Below, in pieces: positions 1 through 12,121 of a stretch of 64,000 bases of DNA. This DNA comes from Polytrichum commune (lineage: Eukaryota > Streptophyta > Polytrichopsida > Polytrichales > Polytrichaceae). The translations under genes and the position numbers were made by a program. Position 1 is the stretch's first letter; every line of letters begins with the position of its first letter. The notes under the pieces were generated by a model that was not told the origin of the DNA, did not search any database, and saw only the letters and a program-made list of their open reading frames with translations. The stretch lies in NCBI GenBank assembly GCA_950295325.1, contig OX485807.1, forward strand, positions 44,422,440-44,486,439. The letters run 5' to 3'.

Positions 1-379
1 ATACACATTCTATAATGACATCAGAATGAGAACAATATGGCAATAACTCTGACACTTCAAGAAACCAGCCCACGCCCAGATTCAACAAACTTTAAATAAA
101 ACGATGCTTAATCAATACTTGTAGCAAATCCTCAAGTACCTGGTGGAATGCCAAAATTTAATTTGTCATGTTTTCACTCGTGTCAATCTCCATCACAAAT
201 CAAGATATATGTGATGTCTATCCTCAAAATCCATATCCATCTTTACAATGCCTCAATATTGGATTATGACTCCTGAAATAATAATAATACATTTTATTGC
301 CAAGTTCATGCGCCTCGTATATGAATATATTTGCGCATTTATTCATAATACTTAGTCATAACGATTAGCCCGTATTGTT
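1..379. other. AT-rich intergenic DNA, nothing recognised
   Basis: No conserved reading frame, repeat or RNA gene is visible. The stretch lies immediately downstream (in the minus-strand sense) of the decayed transposon-type reading frame that ends near 385. Confidence 0.5.
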
Positions 380-477
380 TATTCCAATTTTTTCTCGTGC
401 AGGCGCAGGTAGGCTCCTGGCCACACCGTCATCCCGCGTCTCACATTGAAAAGTGTGAGCTGCGGAGGCATGTCATC

Positions 478-779
478 CTCCACAGTCACAAACAACGGAC
501 AATCCTGAACTAAAATCTAGCCCACATTAACCTTGAGCATTCCTGGCGCAATACTCATGCTATGGAATGGTTCTCCGGCACTGCCGGAAACAGTGCAACA
601 CTCCGCAACCTTTCTGTCCGGCTCGTCGTCCTCCACAGTCACAAACAACGGACAATCCTGAACTAAATTCTGGCCCACATTAACCTTGAACATTCCTGGC
701 GCAATACTCATGCCATGGAATGGTTCTCCGGCACAGCTGGAAACAATGCAACACTCCGCAACCTTTCTGTCCGGCTCGT
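478..779 (-). repeat. 151 bp tandem duplication inside the transposon relic
   Basis: Two head-to-tail copies (about 478-628 and 629-779) differ at only a handful of positions. Because 151 is not a multiple of three, the duplication shifts the reading frame between copies. On the minus strand each copy encodes a variant of DDEPDRKVAECC followed by AGEPFH, MSIAPGM and KVNVG. Confidence 0.85.
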
Positions 780-1820
780 CGGGGTGGAATAAATCCACCA
801 GCTCCCCTTTTGCCCATGCTTCCTGGGTGCATAAACAAGGGGGTCACGGTACTTGTTAGCACGGCTGAAATTCTTACAAAAGTAAAGATCCTTCGTGAAG
901 TTCAAGGTTAATATACCCCATGGGTGTCGCAATTCTTACATAATGTGTATTCTTCGGCGGTTGGGGCGTTCTCTTCCGGTCCAATGCCCACTCGAATTTT
1001 GATTGGCGTGCTGATGTTCTGTTGTTGTTTTTTCCCCTCGCTCCTCCGGCATTCTGCATATGCCCGCCGCAAGGCCAACATAAATTACTTACAATTTAAA
1101 AAATACAAATATCATATTGAACAAAAATAAATTTAATTTAGCCCTGAACTTCATAAATAACGCAGCCCCCACTCCGCCCACCGACATTCTCGGAACTCTC
1201 ACTTGCCGACATGCATTGATGACCACATTTGGGTGTGCGTTCTGCACGCATGCAAATATTATATTGGGGGTTGAAATATTTGCTACCCGTTTCATACTAG
1301 TTGCTCTATTAATATTGGTGAATACAATTTTGTTGTTACTTACCTTCTTTGCAGGCGGGACGGTCAATGCCGTGCCGGATCCGGGCAGATCATCGTTGCC
1401 GGCGTCCACTTCCCTCTCCTTCGCAAGCGCCTTCCCTCGTGCGTTCGCGGGTGCTCTCTTCCTCAGCGTAGTTGCAGGTTTGAGCGCCTTTGCCGGAGGT
1501 GATATCAAAGGGCAGTCCGAGCTGGGTGACGTGGACCCCCCCCCCCCGCTCCCTCGTCCGCAGATGTTGCCTCCATGTTTTCGGAAGGCGGGGGGCTCGG
1601 TCCTCTCACAACCTCCTTGCCCCAACTTCCAGAATGCACTCGTGTGTAATATCAAGTGCGCTCCGCGCCTTCAGGTTCGCTGAGTGACGGATGAGGAGGA
1701 GGGCGATGGGCTGTCTTACCAATGCTCGTGATCGCCGCAGGGGTCTCATCTGCATCCAGCTTTGATACCCGTTGGAATTTGTCTTGGGAATGTTTCAAAC
1801 TGGATACCATTGCTTCCGTT

Positions 1821-1945
1821 AGTGCTCTCACATTGGAGTTGAGCGGGACCAATTCGGAGATATGAGCCTTAAATCCAGCCGGAGTGCTCTCACATTGCAG
1901 TTGAGCGAGGCCAATTCGGAGATAAGAGCCCCTAAATCTAGCCGG
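1821..1945. repeat. 62 bp tandem duplication
   Basis: Two adjacent copies start with AGTGCTCTCACATTG at 1821 and 1883 and end in AGCCGG at about 1882 and 1945. They carry a few substitutions and small indels. The unit sits in the putative coiled-coil part of the transposon relic. Confidence 0.8.
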
Positions 1946-2040
1946 AAATGTCCGTATTCTGAAACCTTGCCCTCCAATGCTTGAAGACGTTCTTCTATGC
2001 TCGCAGCGACGTGCTGTGAACAATGTTGTTAGAATCACGC

Positions 2041-4671
2041 AACGATCCGTTCAAGGGTATTTGATGTTGCATACACTAAATACGAATGCATACATTAATT
2101 GTCACAAACCCTATGAAAGAAAGTAGCATTAAGTGTATACTCAAAGATTATGTTCATGGATGTTATTTAGTGGCAACCATTTTACAAAAATAAAACAACA
2201 CACCTGCACGAGGATGATTATTTCAACCCAATCCAGGCTGCAACTCCTTACCACAAGTATGAACTTTGACAAAAAGTTCCAAAAAATCTGACCAATTCAG
2301 TGCAACTCGAAACTTCCTTGGATACATCCAGTGGTTGGAAAACTTTATGGCAGCCTATAAACTTTGCAGTAGGAGAGAACATAAATATCGGACAAGGCAT
2401 AACTTCATTCCGCCAAAGAGGGGATGCTCTCAAAGACAAGTCAACAGAGCGTCTAACCCTTAACAATAACTTCCAACAAGATGGTTGGGACTGAGTGGCG
2501 GTAGAAACCTTGAAGGAATTGCAAATACCATGGTTGCACCGGCAACATGAAGAAAGGACTTGAACTTGCCCGCTTCTTTATGTGTCCACTCACAGTGCCA
2601 AATTGCAAGAATTCCAACGAGATGTGGGGTTTTGGGTTAGCAAGGAGAGATGATCTTAGACCTTCTTGGTGATTGAAAACCTTGAAGGGACAGACTCCAC
2701 CACAGAAAACAAGAAACTCAAACCTTACTTGCAATTCGTCCCCCATTGCATCAAACACGAAAATACAAAAGAAGAGCTACAGATACTACTAAAGCTGACT
2801 GCAAGGGCACGCTTCATCATGGCATACAAGAAGCTCAAATCCCTTCACAATTCAGTGCCAAGCAATTAGCGTCACATTCACCAAGTATGAAAATCCCAAT
2901 TGCAGCCGACCAGTCAGTACGTTGCAATTCGATTCATTCATACTGTAGAATAAAAGCCTTCCAGGGGCAAGATCACCACCAAAAACAAGAAAATCAAACT
3001 CGTTATTCATTTAGTTAGTATTGCACCGAACGAGAGAAAACACCAACAGAAGAGCTAAAGACAGAGCTGCCTCCAACCATTTGGGAGCAAACACTGAAAT
3101 TGCAGGGGCAAGGTGTTTAGGAGGGTGAGGTTTTTTGCAGTGCTGCATATAATAAAACTGACCCTATGTAGCTTACAAGAAGGTACTAAGTACAATATTG
3201 TTTTGGCCATTGTTTTGTGAAATGTGGATGTTTCCTAGGGGACAACCATAGAATTTGGGTAGTACAACACTACACTTGGAGATTCGAACTCTATGAAGAA
3301 TGGAATTTGTTGGGCTCCATCCCAGGGCTCTTGATGCATTCTGTGCATTCCATTAAGTGCTCTCCGTGTTCTGGCTGGAAATGTAGTGCTATAGTTTACT
3401 TTTTCTTGGTCCTTGTGCATAATCAATACCCAATACATTAGCACTGGTACCCTTCTCCCACACCAAAACATACAGCAAAAACAAAACAAAACAAGCAATT
3501 CCTGCCCAAATGCAAACTTCTGCTTGCATTATGTACTGTCGGGGAAAATCCCTTTTGAAGAAGGTTTTCTTAAAATATGTGTTTACACCACCCCCTTTAC
3601 TTCTCATGTATCTTAGGTATCCAATTGCAGTGACTAATGTACTTGGGAGAAAAAACAAGTTGGGTTGATAAAAAAAAACAATATATCAACCATGATAAAT
3701 CAATAACCTCCAAACCAGATTCTAACATCTATTTTCCTACCAAATATGTTAAAAACAGAGCATGATTAAAATCAATTAAATCAATAGGTAGGAAGCAGCC
3801 ATGTAGACTGGTTGTTTGCTTCTATAGCACATGGTCATTACACCTGATACATGGCATCACAATTTGATTCCTTATAGTTGTGTGTAGCTGATTTGCTTAG
3901 TACAAATTATGGTCACATGACTTCCGGAGAATGTAACTGAAGGTAACAACTCTGATTACATAAAATGCTTGCATCTTCGAGTCAAGTCAGAGCTTGACTT
4001 AAAAACAATGTATTGTTTCAAGAGTTTTCTTATCGCATTAGCTTGAAACATACACAAGCAGTGGTGATGAACGAAGTTCTCAAGATTTTGACAACAATCA
4101 CTCTAGTTCTAAAAGACCTCTTCTGGCCCCAGCTCTTGCACATTCACTACCCAGCATCGAAACTATGGACAAAAAAAAACTCGGATCAGTTTGAGAACCA
4201 GTCTTGGAGCTCCTTAAAATCCTTGACCACGGAAACAAACACATCTCTTTACCTGAATTGAATTTATTTCAACTTGTTGGACTTCACTGACTTAAGAGCA
4301 GTGTTCATCACCAATGCTCGTGTACATTTGGAAGGAGATCTGTTGTTGCATTTTTTTGAGATAAATTGTTCTTCAAGCTTCGCAAACAACTTCTCTACTT
4401 ACAATAGTAATGTCCTAACCACAGCTCTTGCACATTTACCACCCGCACCCAAAATTTTAAAAATTAAATAAAGAATAAAACCAAAAACATAAAAGAAGAT
4501 AATTGATTTCTCTCCCGCAACCCACGCACACACATCCTATGAGCTCCTCGGAAATCATTGCCCACGGAAAACCAAACTCTTTGTATTACATTTCCACCCA
4601 AATTGAAATGAACACTCCCGAGATTTTGGTAGAAGCGTGTGACATTGTTTAAAAATTGTTTATGTAAACAA
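2041..4671. other. gene-free stretch between two transposon-relic segments
   Basis: Only short unconvincing open frames occur here, on both strands, with no motif I recognise. If the relics at 0.4-2.0 kb and 5.2-6.4 kb belong to one element, this would be its intron or later insertions. Nothing in the sequence decides this. Confidence 0.4.
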
Positions 4672-4980
4672 CACATGCGTATTCAACATTCATAGAATAT
4701 TAACCTCAAAACTTCAATTTTGACATGTAAATTATACCACTTGTTCAACCAACAGAGCATAACCAAGCCATTTTGCAATAAATAGGGCAGGAGTGACAAG
4801 ATTAAATATAGGCAGCAAGCAGCCAGAGCAATCTGGCTGCAATAAACAGAGAGGCCGATCGCTAGTTACACATGTACGGGTTGAATTTGAAAAATGGTCG
4901 ATTGGAGTTCCAGAAATGAAAATTTTCCATTGTTTGGAAGTCTAAACAGAGTACACCTCAACTCAATAAAGATAAACCGA
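4672..4980. repeat. dispersed direct repeat, copy 1 (about 300 bp)
   Basis: This aligns over its length with 6952-7264. Shared landmarks are ACATGTAAATTATACCA, GCAGCNAGNAGCCAGAGCAA, CTGGCTGCAAT, ATCGCTAGTTACA and AACAGAGTACACCTCAACTC. Divergence is substantial. The two copies bracket the best-preserved part of the transposase relic. Confidence 0.8.
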
Positions 4981-5199
4981 AAGTTGTCAACGTGTAACCT
5001 ATGGGTCATGGAAACACTGGAATCTCTACCGACATTGTTGCAACTATGATACACATCCAGGCTCCTACACTTCAGTGCAAACAATGTTGACCCCATAGAT
5101 TGCATTAGCTAAACATCAATTCATTATGTGGCAATTTTTAAGGCCTCTACATTCAAAATATTGTTGGGCATGCACCTTAACATTTCTGGGCTGGGTTGG

Positions 5200-6400
5200 C
5201 TCACCGGTTGTAATATGGACATCGAGGCTTCAACAAGTAAGATAGCAAAACAAATATTTGAAGAGTCGGGATAAAAAGGCAAAAAAGAGCAGGGTGCAAT
5301 ATTTACCGGCATGTCCTTCGGTGTTGTTGCAGTTTATGTTGCAACCGGCCCCACCTTTTTCACTTTCTTGAACTCCGGAGAATTCCAATATGACTTCAGT
5401 CTTTCCCACACATCCATTTACTCTTCTAGAAGGCACTCGCAATTGGCTCGCGATGCATACAGTTTGTACAAACGGAGGTACTCCCTTTTCATGCACCTGG
5501 ATACCGCCTTCTTAAACCCGACATTAGAAATTGGGTGGCCAAAATACTCAAATTCAGAATCCATCGCTTCACGCATTCTAGCGTAGGCCTCCGCATTCTG
5601 GTCCTACACCTTCACAATCGAAACATCTAGAAATACGGTGCACAATGTTCTCAAAATCTCTATGAATTTGGATCATGTTCCACCAGTTTCGATAGGTTGT
5701 CCCTCCCTATTGCACTCGATTATAAATGGTTTTTGTCCCCTCGCAATCTTATCCGACTCCTTTATCTCATAGAATTGCTACAGATTGCGGGATCCGTTTT
5801 TTGGACGTACTGCTGGTTTCGCGGCAGCCTGTATATGTGCACTATCCTCCACATTTGGTATGTTTTTTGTTGCAGAGGACTACGTATACTCAAAGCTATA
5901 AACATCCTCAACATAATTGGGTGTAGGTGCAGGTTGCCGATCCTTACTGTGGGCCGGTGCTTGCACCGCCCTCCTTGAGGACGGAGGGTATGCGGGCATA
6001 ATGGGGGTGATTGTAGGCGGCAAGGGAGGTGCGCTGCCAATACCATGCTGGTTGCTCCCATACCGAATGGGTACTCTACCACAGCCATGCACGTCGCCCT
6101 CCTCGTACATATCCCGTCCTTCAATATGTTGCACTGCATAATTGTCTTTGTCGATGTAACCGGATCCATTATGTGTCCGCGGTCATGAAGATATCGTGAC
6201 CGCGGTGCATTTGGTCTCTCAATGGGCATCTTGCCCCGCCATGGTCCGCCACGCCGAACATTGCACGACATTCCTTCATCTTACCAATGCAGTTCATTAA
6301 AATTTCCATTCTTCCAGTTTTGTGTGCGTGTTCCAATGTTATACCTTTTTTGAACGTATTCGTTGTCGATTTGGCTCCACTGGGCAAATGTTGGCCATCT
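5200..6400 (-). pseudogene. Ptta/En-Spm family transposase-like relic with stops
   Basis: On the minus strand around 5760-5640 a segment reads ARGQKPFIIECNREGQPIET and then continues through an FIEILRTL stretch. This matches the arrangement R-G-x-T..N-x-x-G-Q-P-I-G..F..LG typical of the plant Ptta/En-Spm transposase domain. About 100 residues later comes MDVWERLKSYWNSPEFKKV, resembling the W-x-x-L-x-x-Y-W-x-S-P-E-F block of the same family. Upstream (6134-5880) is a Pro-rich low-complexity N-terminal stretch. At least three in-frame stops interrupt the region and no inverted-repeat ends could be placed. The family call rests on motif recognition by eye. Confidence 0.55.
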
Positions 6401-6951
6401 GGGATGCACAGGCAGAGTTTGCGAGAGGTGCGGCTCCGTCCATCTTTCTTCCCCTTCCACGCTCTGTCCGTGTAGTGGCAGCCTGATGTTACGAGGGAAG
6501 TCTTCTCACGTTATCTGGTTAGGCATCCTCCCTTCCGTCCCTTGGAAGTCAAAGGCGTCCAACCTTGCACATTTATATGCCGGTGCCTACGAATTTGAAT
6601 CCTAACAACCCATTTCAGACATGAATAAATAGTTCAGTGTTTCTACGGGCTGCCTATGGAGGAATAGCCTCAACACTTTCAAAGTGAATCCAAATTTTAA
6701 ATTCAAATGCACTCTCATCTTTCCAGGAGACAAGCCACCTGGACGCTTGCGGAAATCCGACGTCTCTGCAATGTGGTTTGTTATGCTGCCGCCAACCCCA
6801 CCAACGCAGTTGTCTTCTGTCCCACGATCTAACATTGATGCGGAGTTCCAATGTTTAGTGTTTTCGACCATAATATCTCTTGTCTCCGCCATGTTTGTTT
6901 GTTGATGCTTTCCATGTACTCTAGAAACTGAAGCTACACGATCCAGAAGTT

Positions 6952-7264
6952 GTTACACATGCATATTCAATATTAATAGGATAACCTCTAAACTGCAATT
7001 TAAACATGTAAATTATACCAAAATATTTAGAGAACATAGCATGACCAAATTATTTTGCAATGGATAGGGCAAACGTACCAAGATAAATTGTATGCAGCGA
7101 GAAGCCAGAGCAAACTGGCTGCAATGAACAGGGAGAACCAATCGCTAGTTACAGATGGACGGGTCAAGTTTGAAAAATGACCGGTTGAAATTCGAGAATT
7201 CAGGGAAATGGTACATCGTTTACAAGTCTTAACAGAGTACACCTCAACTCAATACATAAAAATT
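6952..7264. repeat. dispersed direct repeat, copy 2 (about 300 bp)
   Basis: Partner of 4672-4980 in the same orientation, about 2.28 kb away. It could be a decayed terminal direct repeat or two insertions of one family. No target duplication was found. Confidence 0.8.
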
Positions 7265-8011
7265 GATTGATGGGCTAACATAACAGTAGTATAATGGATG
7301 AAAGGGCTAATATTGGCACAACAATGTAAATAACTTACCTATTTATTACTTTTAAAGTATTCACTTCATCTGTTGTTTGAGGATTCTTCATTTTCGTAAC
7401 TCATATCAAATAGAAAAAATATGAAGCTGCAATTAGCTAAAGAGCAAAGAATATCCTAAGTATCCATGAGTAGAAATTCCTCATGCCTCGCTTCACGGTG
7501 TGTTGTTAGTTTTTGCTACTTATCGTCTTTTGCTCAACTACTTAAAGATTTCTTTGCAATGTGATGTAATCTTTCAACATACAAAAGCAGATCTTCAAGA
7601 TAACGAGAAATCAAACACCACAATACAGAACAGCACAACCGAGTTTGGCTCAACAATAATTGATCAAATATATTGTGAAATTATGTAATTGTACTTGGAC
7701 AACAAGAGTGTTGTAGACTAAGAAGACGAACATGGAACATATCAAGAGGAAGAATATTCATGTCAATAGCACAGGAGGCGTTTCTTTGGCATAATACAGA
7801 CAACCTCAATCAATAGATTGAGAGTGATGATGAAACCTCGACCCTACCCCCAAGCATGACAACACACAACCCCATTGCCGCCTCAAAGTCGTCAACAGAT
7901 CGACAACAAGAGTCGAGACAAGGTGGGTTACCTGATTGATTAATTGCTACACTACACTACGCGTACGACCTCAGGACACCTAAGGTGCACAAGTTGTTGC
8001 ACAGGCTTCAA
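7265..8011. other. gene-free stretch
   Basis: AT-rich, with no conserved frame or repeat seen up to the start of the 310 bp repeat module at 8012. Confidence 0.4.
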
Positions 8012-8320
8012 CTGGAACTACAAATTGCACACAACAGAATGAAATTTAGAGAACTTCAGCGATCGATCCGTTAAAACCACAAAAGGAAACAAAAGACCCG
8101 TCAGAACACTCTCCGTCCATCACCGCCTGCGGAATGTGCACGCGGGACGTTCATCAGGCAGACCTCCTCCAGCCATTTCTGGTGAAGAAGACCGTAGTAT
8201 TCGCGCTCAGGAGGGAGAGTCACAACTCATCGTCCGGGGTGAAGGTATCGTCTGTATTGGAAAACACAGATCGAAGGTACGCACTATAGAACAGATCCTG
8301 TTCAAGTATAGTCGTGTCAG
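8012..8320 (+). repeat. short copy (C) of the 1.4 kb repeat module
   Basis: Nearly identical to 9917-10225 and to the corresponding part of the copy at 45.1-46.6 kb. It starts at CTGGAACTACAAATTG and ends just after AAGTATAGTCGTG. It represents only the right-hand 310 bp of the module. In all three copies the interval contains an open frame with LIVRGEGIVCIGKHRSKV, of unknown significance. Confidence 0.9.
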
Positions 8321-9041
8321 TGCATTCACCACCCGCACCTATACACCTGCTCCCACATTATTTCGCAAAGCTTATGGGGTAGAGCTCCCTTCTTCCCTGT
8401 GCTCATACAAGGGAGTAGCAAATGTGAGAACTGTATCCAAAATGCAACGAAGATAACGGAAGTCGTCCCTTCCACTCTTCAAAACGTTTCAGAAGTTTAT
8501 CAAGGGAAAATCTATTTCAAATCCTGCACATCTCAAGCTTGGTGAAAGCGGAAGTTGTTGACCATTTTGGGTTATTGGTGTTTCTACAAATTGCAAGCTT
8601 TCTCATCGATTTGAATCGGAATTGGAGGTTCTGAAATTTTGGTTGATTGTTTGCAGCTTATCAGCCAGGCGGTGCGCCACCCTCTCCTTCAACCAAACGC
8701 CCATCAAAAACTGGACGAGTTAAATAATCCGGCGAATTGGTTGGGCGATTGAAACAGAAGAAGTAGCTGAATTTGTCGAGCCGTTTCGAATTGCTGCTCG
8801 CAATGCGATTGAAGCAGGTAAACACACATAGTCTTCTAATTAATAACACTGTCTCCAAATATGTTCTTGTATCAAAGTTATCGACCCGCAACGGATTTAG
8901 TGCGCTCAATTTTATTGTGCGCATGTTCCTGAACGATGGATATGTTTCTGCCCACTCTCCTCGTTAGGACAGCTGTTTCTAAGCCACTTCTGACGCTTTG
9001 AATGTTTCGAGGGTTTGTTAATTCATGAAGAAATCACATAG

Positions 9042-10476
9042 TCCAGATTTGACAGGACCATCTACATTGGAGGTCTTGTTGTGGGTTACACAAGTCAGTA
9101 TCCGTTCCTTGAAGATTCGGCGTGGAGCAAAGCTTCACAAACTCACATCACTGTTCAAATTGTAAAAAGACACACAAGCTTGAACGTTTCTAGTGGGAAT
9201 CGGAATTTGATGTACATTACCACTGATGCTTCAATTCCGGCACAGCCATGGGTATGGCCAAGGCACAGGGAGACGAGACTCCCTTTCCGATGATGGCAGG
9301 CAGCAACACCTTCTCTCTGAGAATGGGCGAGACCGAGGCGGTCACCCACGTACGCACTCCTGCTGCGACCCTCCTTCCTACATAACATCTCTGTTCAACT
9401 CCAAGGGATACAGAGCATGGACGACATGTATACCTCAAGAAAGTCAGCTTCACAGAATGCAAGGTTTGTGAATCTGATGCGATTTCCATCGCAAGGAACC
9501 AGGCATAGGAGTTCATTTTATTGGCAAGTGAATACGGCGAAAAAGTATTGCAACCATAATCTTCATCATCATTGACAGGCGTTCCAAAAAGCATTCCGAG
9601 TTCGGAATCAAGGAGGAGACGGAAATGATGGGAGGCGAGGTTGTGGAAACCCATACAGACCGGGCTGCCACGGCAGGAACAGCATCAAAGTGGGGGAAGT
9701 TCACCCTCAGACACAACGGAGACGGACACTCTCTTCCGGTAGGATACTCTCTTCCCCTACCGGTTTATCGAGGTCTCAAATGCAGGTACAGATTCGCACA
9801 CATTGACAGGAGCCATCTCCCAAACGCCCACACGCTCCCGTACGGAATACGCAGAGAGATTGTGAGTCATGGTGCGTGGAAGGGAAGGGTGGCCAGTGAG
9901 CCTGAAATTCGTAGAGCTGGAACTACAAATTGAACACAACAGAATGAAATTTGGAGAACTTCAGCGATCGATCCGTTAAAACCACAAAAGGAAACAAAAG
10001 ACCCGTCAGAACACTCTCCGTCCATCACCGCCTGCGGAATGTGCACGCGGGACGTTCATCAAGCACACCTCCTCCAGCCATTTCTGGTCAAGAAGGCCGT
10101 AGTATTCGCGCTCAGGACGGAGAGTCACAACTCATCGTCCGGGGTGAAGGTATCGTCTGTATTGGAAAACACAGATCGAAGGTACGCACTATAGAACAGA
10201 TCCTGTTCAAGTATAGTCGTGACAGTGGCCTCCTCTCTCGGAACTATATTGGTTCTTCGAGGCGCGCCCGCATTCGATATGGGTTAAATGATCTTCCCTT
10301 CGGCTCATCCTCGGCTCCTACCACTTCTCCTGCTGCGTGTCTGAAACTCTTCATGCTCGCACACAACGCAACCAAGCCCTAAATGGATACTTTTATCTCT
10401 GAACCCACTTCTCGTAAGATACCAAACACGAAATCAGTGCAAGATGAAATTATTGCGTATCGAAATCCTGCTTGTT
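9042..10476 (+). repeat. 1.43 kb repeat module, copy A, starting with an OPR-like C-terminal fragment
   Basis: This stretch matches 45129-46557 almost base for base, with scattered substitutions and few indels. The homology begins at TCCAGATTTGACAGG and stops at ATCCTGCTTGTT. Its first 75 bases can be read in the plus sense as FDRTIYIGG then VVGYTSQYPFLED. That resembles the C-terminus of 12-oxophytodienoate reductases (FYTQDP then [10 protein letters not shown]), a copy of which is the pseudogene beside module copy B. The rest holds open frames on both strands that I cannot assign. No inverted termini or target duplications are visible. Confidence 0.85.
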
Positions 10477-11782
10477 GCCATTCACCTCACTGTTTTTGGA
10501 GCTTCATTGAACCTCATAGTGAACATTCCTTTTCTCAAAAATGGGTCATATAGGTCCCCTCCCCCCCCCCCCCAATTATGCTGACTATTGAGCCCATAAC
10601 GATTAACACGTTTTGACCACATTCTCCGATCCCTTTTTTAACACATGTTGTAGTGTATGCTCTTAGATCCACACACCACTCAAACATAAGTGTCCAATTA
10701 AGAAGAGTAACCGAATTAGGCACGCTTGTCTTAGTAGGTGTAGTGCGTCCGTCACTCTTGCTTCAACTTTTCATAAAGGATCACTCTTTAAATATTGCCA
10801 CATGGAAGTCTTACATTGGTTGGACTTTCTCAAATCCCACGTGGAAAATATAGTTCAACACCAACAAATGCTCACTCGGAAAGCACCTTATGGTAGATTG
10901 GACTCGGCATGAGTCACATGTAAAACATGACTTTCAAAATGTAGCGTTGGAAACATTGTCATAGGACTTGCATGCCTTGTGTACTACTTACAATATTCTA
11001 AATTGCGATTCACATATTCCACCGTCACTCTGGCAAAACACCCTTGCATCAAAACAAATAATCCAAAAGATGGTTCTATAATCTTCACAAGGAATCTATA
11101 CCTATCCATGTTAATCCTTGTGACATGAATACACATTCGGGGATGAATATATAGAAGACCTCCCACTGAAAAGGCTGCACGTTTATATTTCCTCTTCAGC
11201 GAGGAATGTCGTTCTGGCTTTTTACCATGAAAAAAACGAGAAAAAAAAATCGTCTTTTCCTAACAAGAATATAAGGGATAACCTTCCTTACATTTACTAT
11301 GCTTGCTCTAAAAGACAAGCAAATAGAGCTTTCTAATGTGCGCAAGTATTTTTTTGTCCAAAAGAATGTTTTTAATGTTTTTTAGAAAGAAAAAAACATT
11401 TTTTTCAATCTCTCAACCATTTTGAGTGTTTTTTCCTTCTTATTTCTCAACATACCTTAAATCTAAGTAAATGATGTTGGGGTTCTTTTTGCATCAAAAC
11501 TTTGAACCGTGCACAAAAGGGGAAATGTGAGGGGTTTCAATTTTAAATGCAGATGAGCATGAATTTCATCAAGCTTATTTTTGTATCATGATTAAATGCT
11601 TTTCCTATAATTGTGTAACACCTTCACTAATTGGACTTTCTGACATTTCTAAATTCTAATACATCCAATGCTCTTCACAAAAGGATTTTACCATCTCAAG
11701 CACATTGAATGATGTCCATTCATGTCTACCTAAACTATAATTTGTTGGTCACTACGAGCAAATCTAAGTATGTTCAATACTA
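10477..11782. other. gene-free stretch with a low-copy dispersed repeat
   Basis: Around 10480-10620 (including a run of about 14 C at 10559) the sequence resembles 23330-23490 and 33740-33900. All three share TTTTGGAGCT(C/T) followed later by a C-run, AATTATG-like sequence and TATTGA. The rest is AT-rich with no gene seen. Confidence 0.5.
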
Positions 11783-12121
11783 AGGGCCACTTCACAGACA
11801 AGACGGAGGGCCCATGACCATTGCATTCTAGGATCTCCCATTGGTTCAATGGCGAAGACTGTCCAACTTCACATCACATTAGAAGGTGAAGGTATAAGGA
11901 CCCAAAGAAATCATCATGGATGAAAAGTCTACATGGACTCGTACATGGCACTATAATTGATGCTTCATGGTTTACGATAACTTGCATCAGGCCCACCTCC
12001 GAGAGAACAACCTGATGCAAATTCCAGTAGACCATGTCAATGTGTACAGCCTTTGGATGAGAATCAAAGGCCCTGACAATTACATGGTCACAACCCCTAG
12101 CTTGTTTGTGGAGTGGCCATA
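11783..12121. mobile_element. MITE, GGGCCACTTCACA family
   Basis: The left end GGGCCACTTCACAGACAAG and the right end read as an inverted repeat (reverse complement ATGGCCACTCCACAAACAAG), with the inverted similarity continuing through CATGACCAT on the left. Length is about 340 bp. The left flank is TAA and the right flank TAG, so a TAA target duplication may have decayed. It belongs with the element at 32818-33317. Confidence 0.65.

Larger units (their letters stand above)
380..2040 (-). pseudogene. decayed 3' part of a plant DNA-transposon protein gene (probably Ptta/En-Spm type)
   Basis: Reading leftward, the minus strand shows a coding-like relic. It has a helical segment (about 1652-2038, with LTEAMVSSLKHSQDKFQRVS), a basic Pro/Ala/Lys linker (about 1330-1500), and a C-terminal module around 390-800 containing VAECCTVSGSAGEPFH, QDCPLFVTVED and a final MTVWPGAYLRLHEKKLE before a stop. 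Plant Ptta/En-Spm proteins often end in a comparable small domain closing with a W-P motif, and a clearer relic of that family lies on the same strand at 5.2-6.4 kb, so I infer one broken element. Frames shift between the pieces and the C-terminal module is duplicated, so it cannot make an intact protein. The family assignment of this half is inferential; that it is old, non-functional coding DNA is fairly safe. Confidence 0.4.

Noticed and set aside
1089-1683. Two overlapping 188-residue frames on opposite strands
   Set aside because: The plus-strand frame has no support; the minus-strand Pro/Ala/Lys composition fits the transposon relic, so I kept only that reading.
9217-9716. Minus-strand frames of 145 and 67 residues in the repeat module
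   Set aside because: They recur at 45475-45800 only because the module is duplicated; no motif was recognised and the frames lie opposite other open frames.
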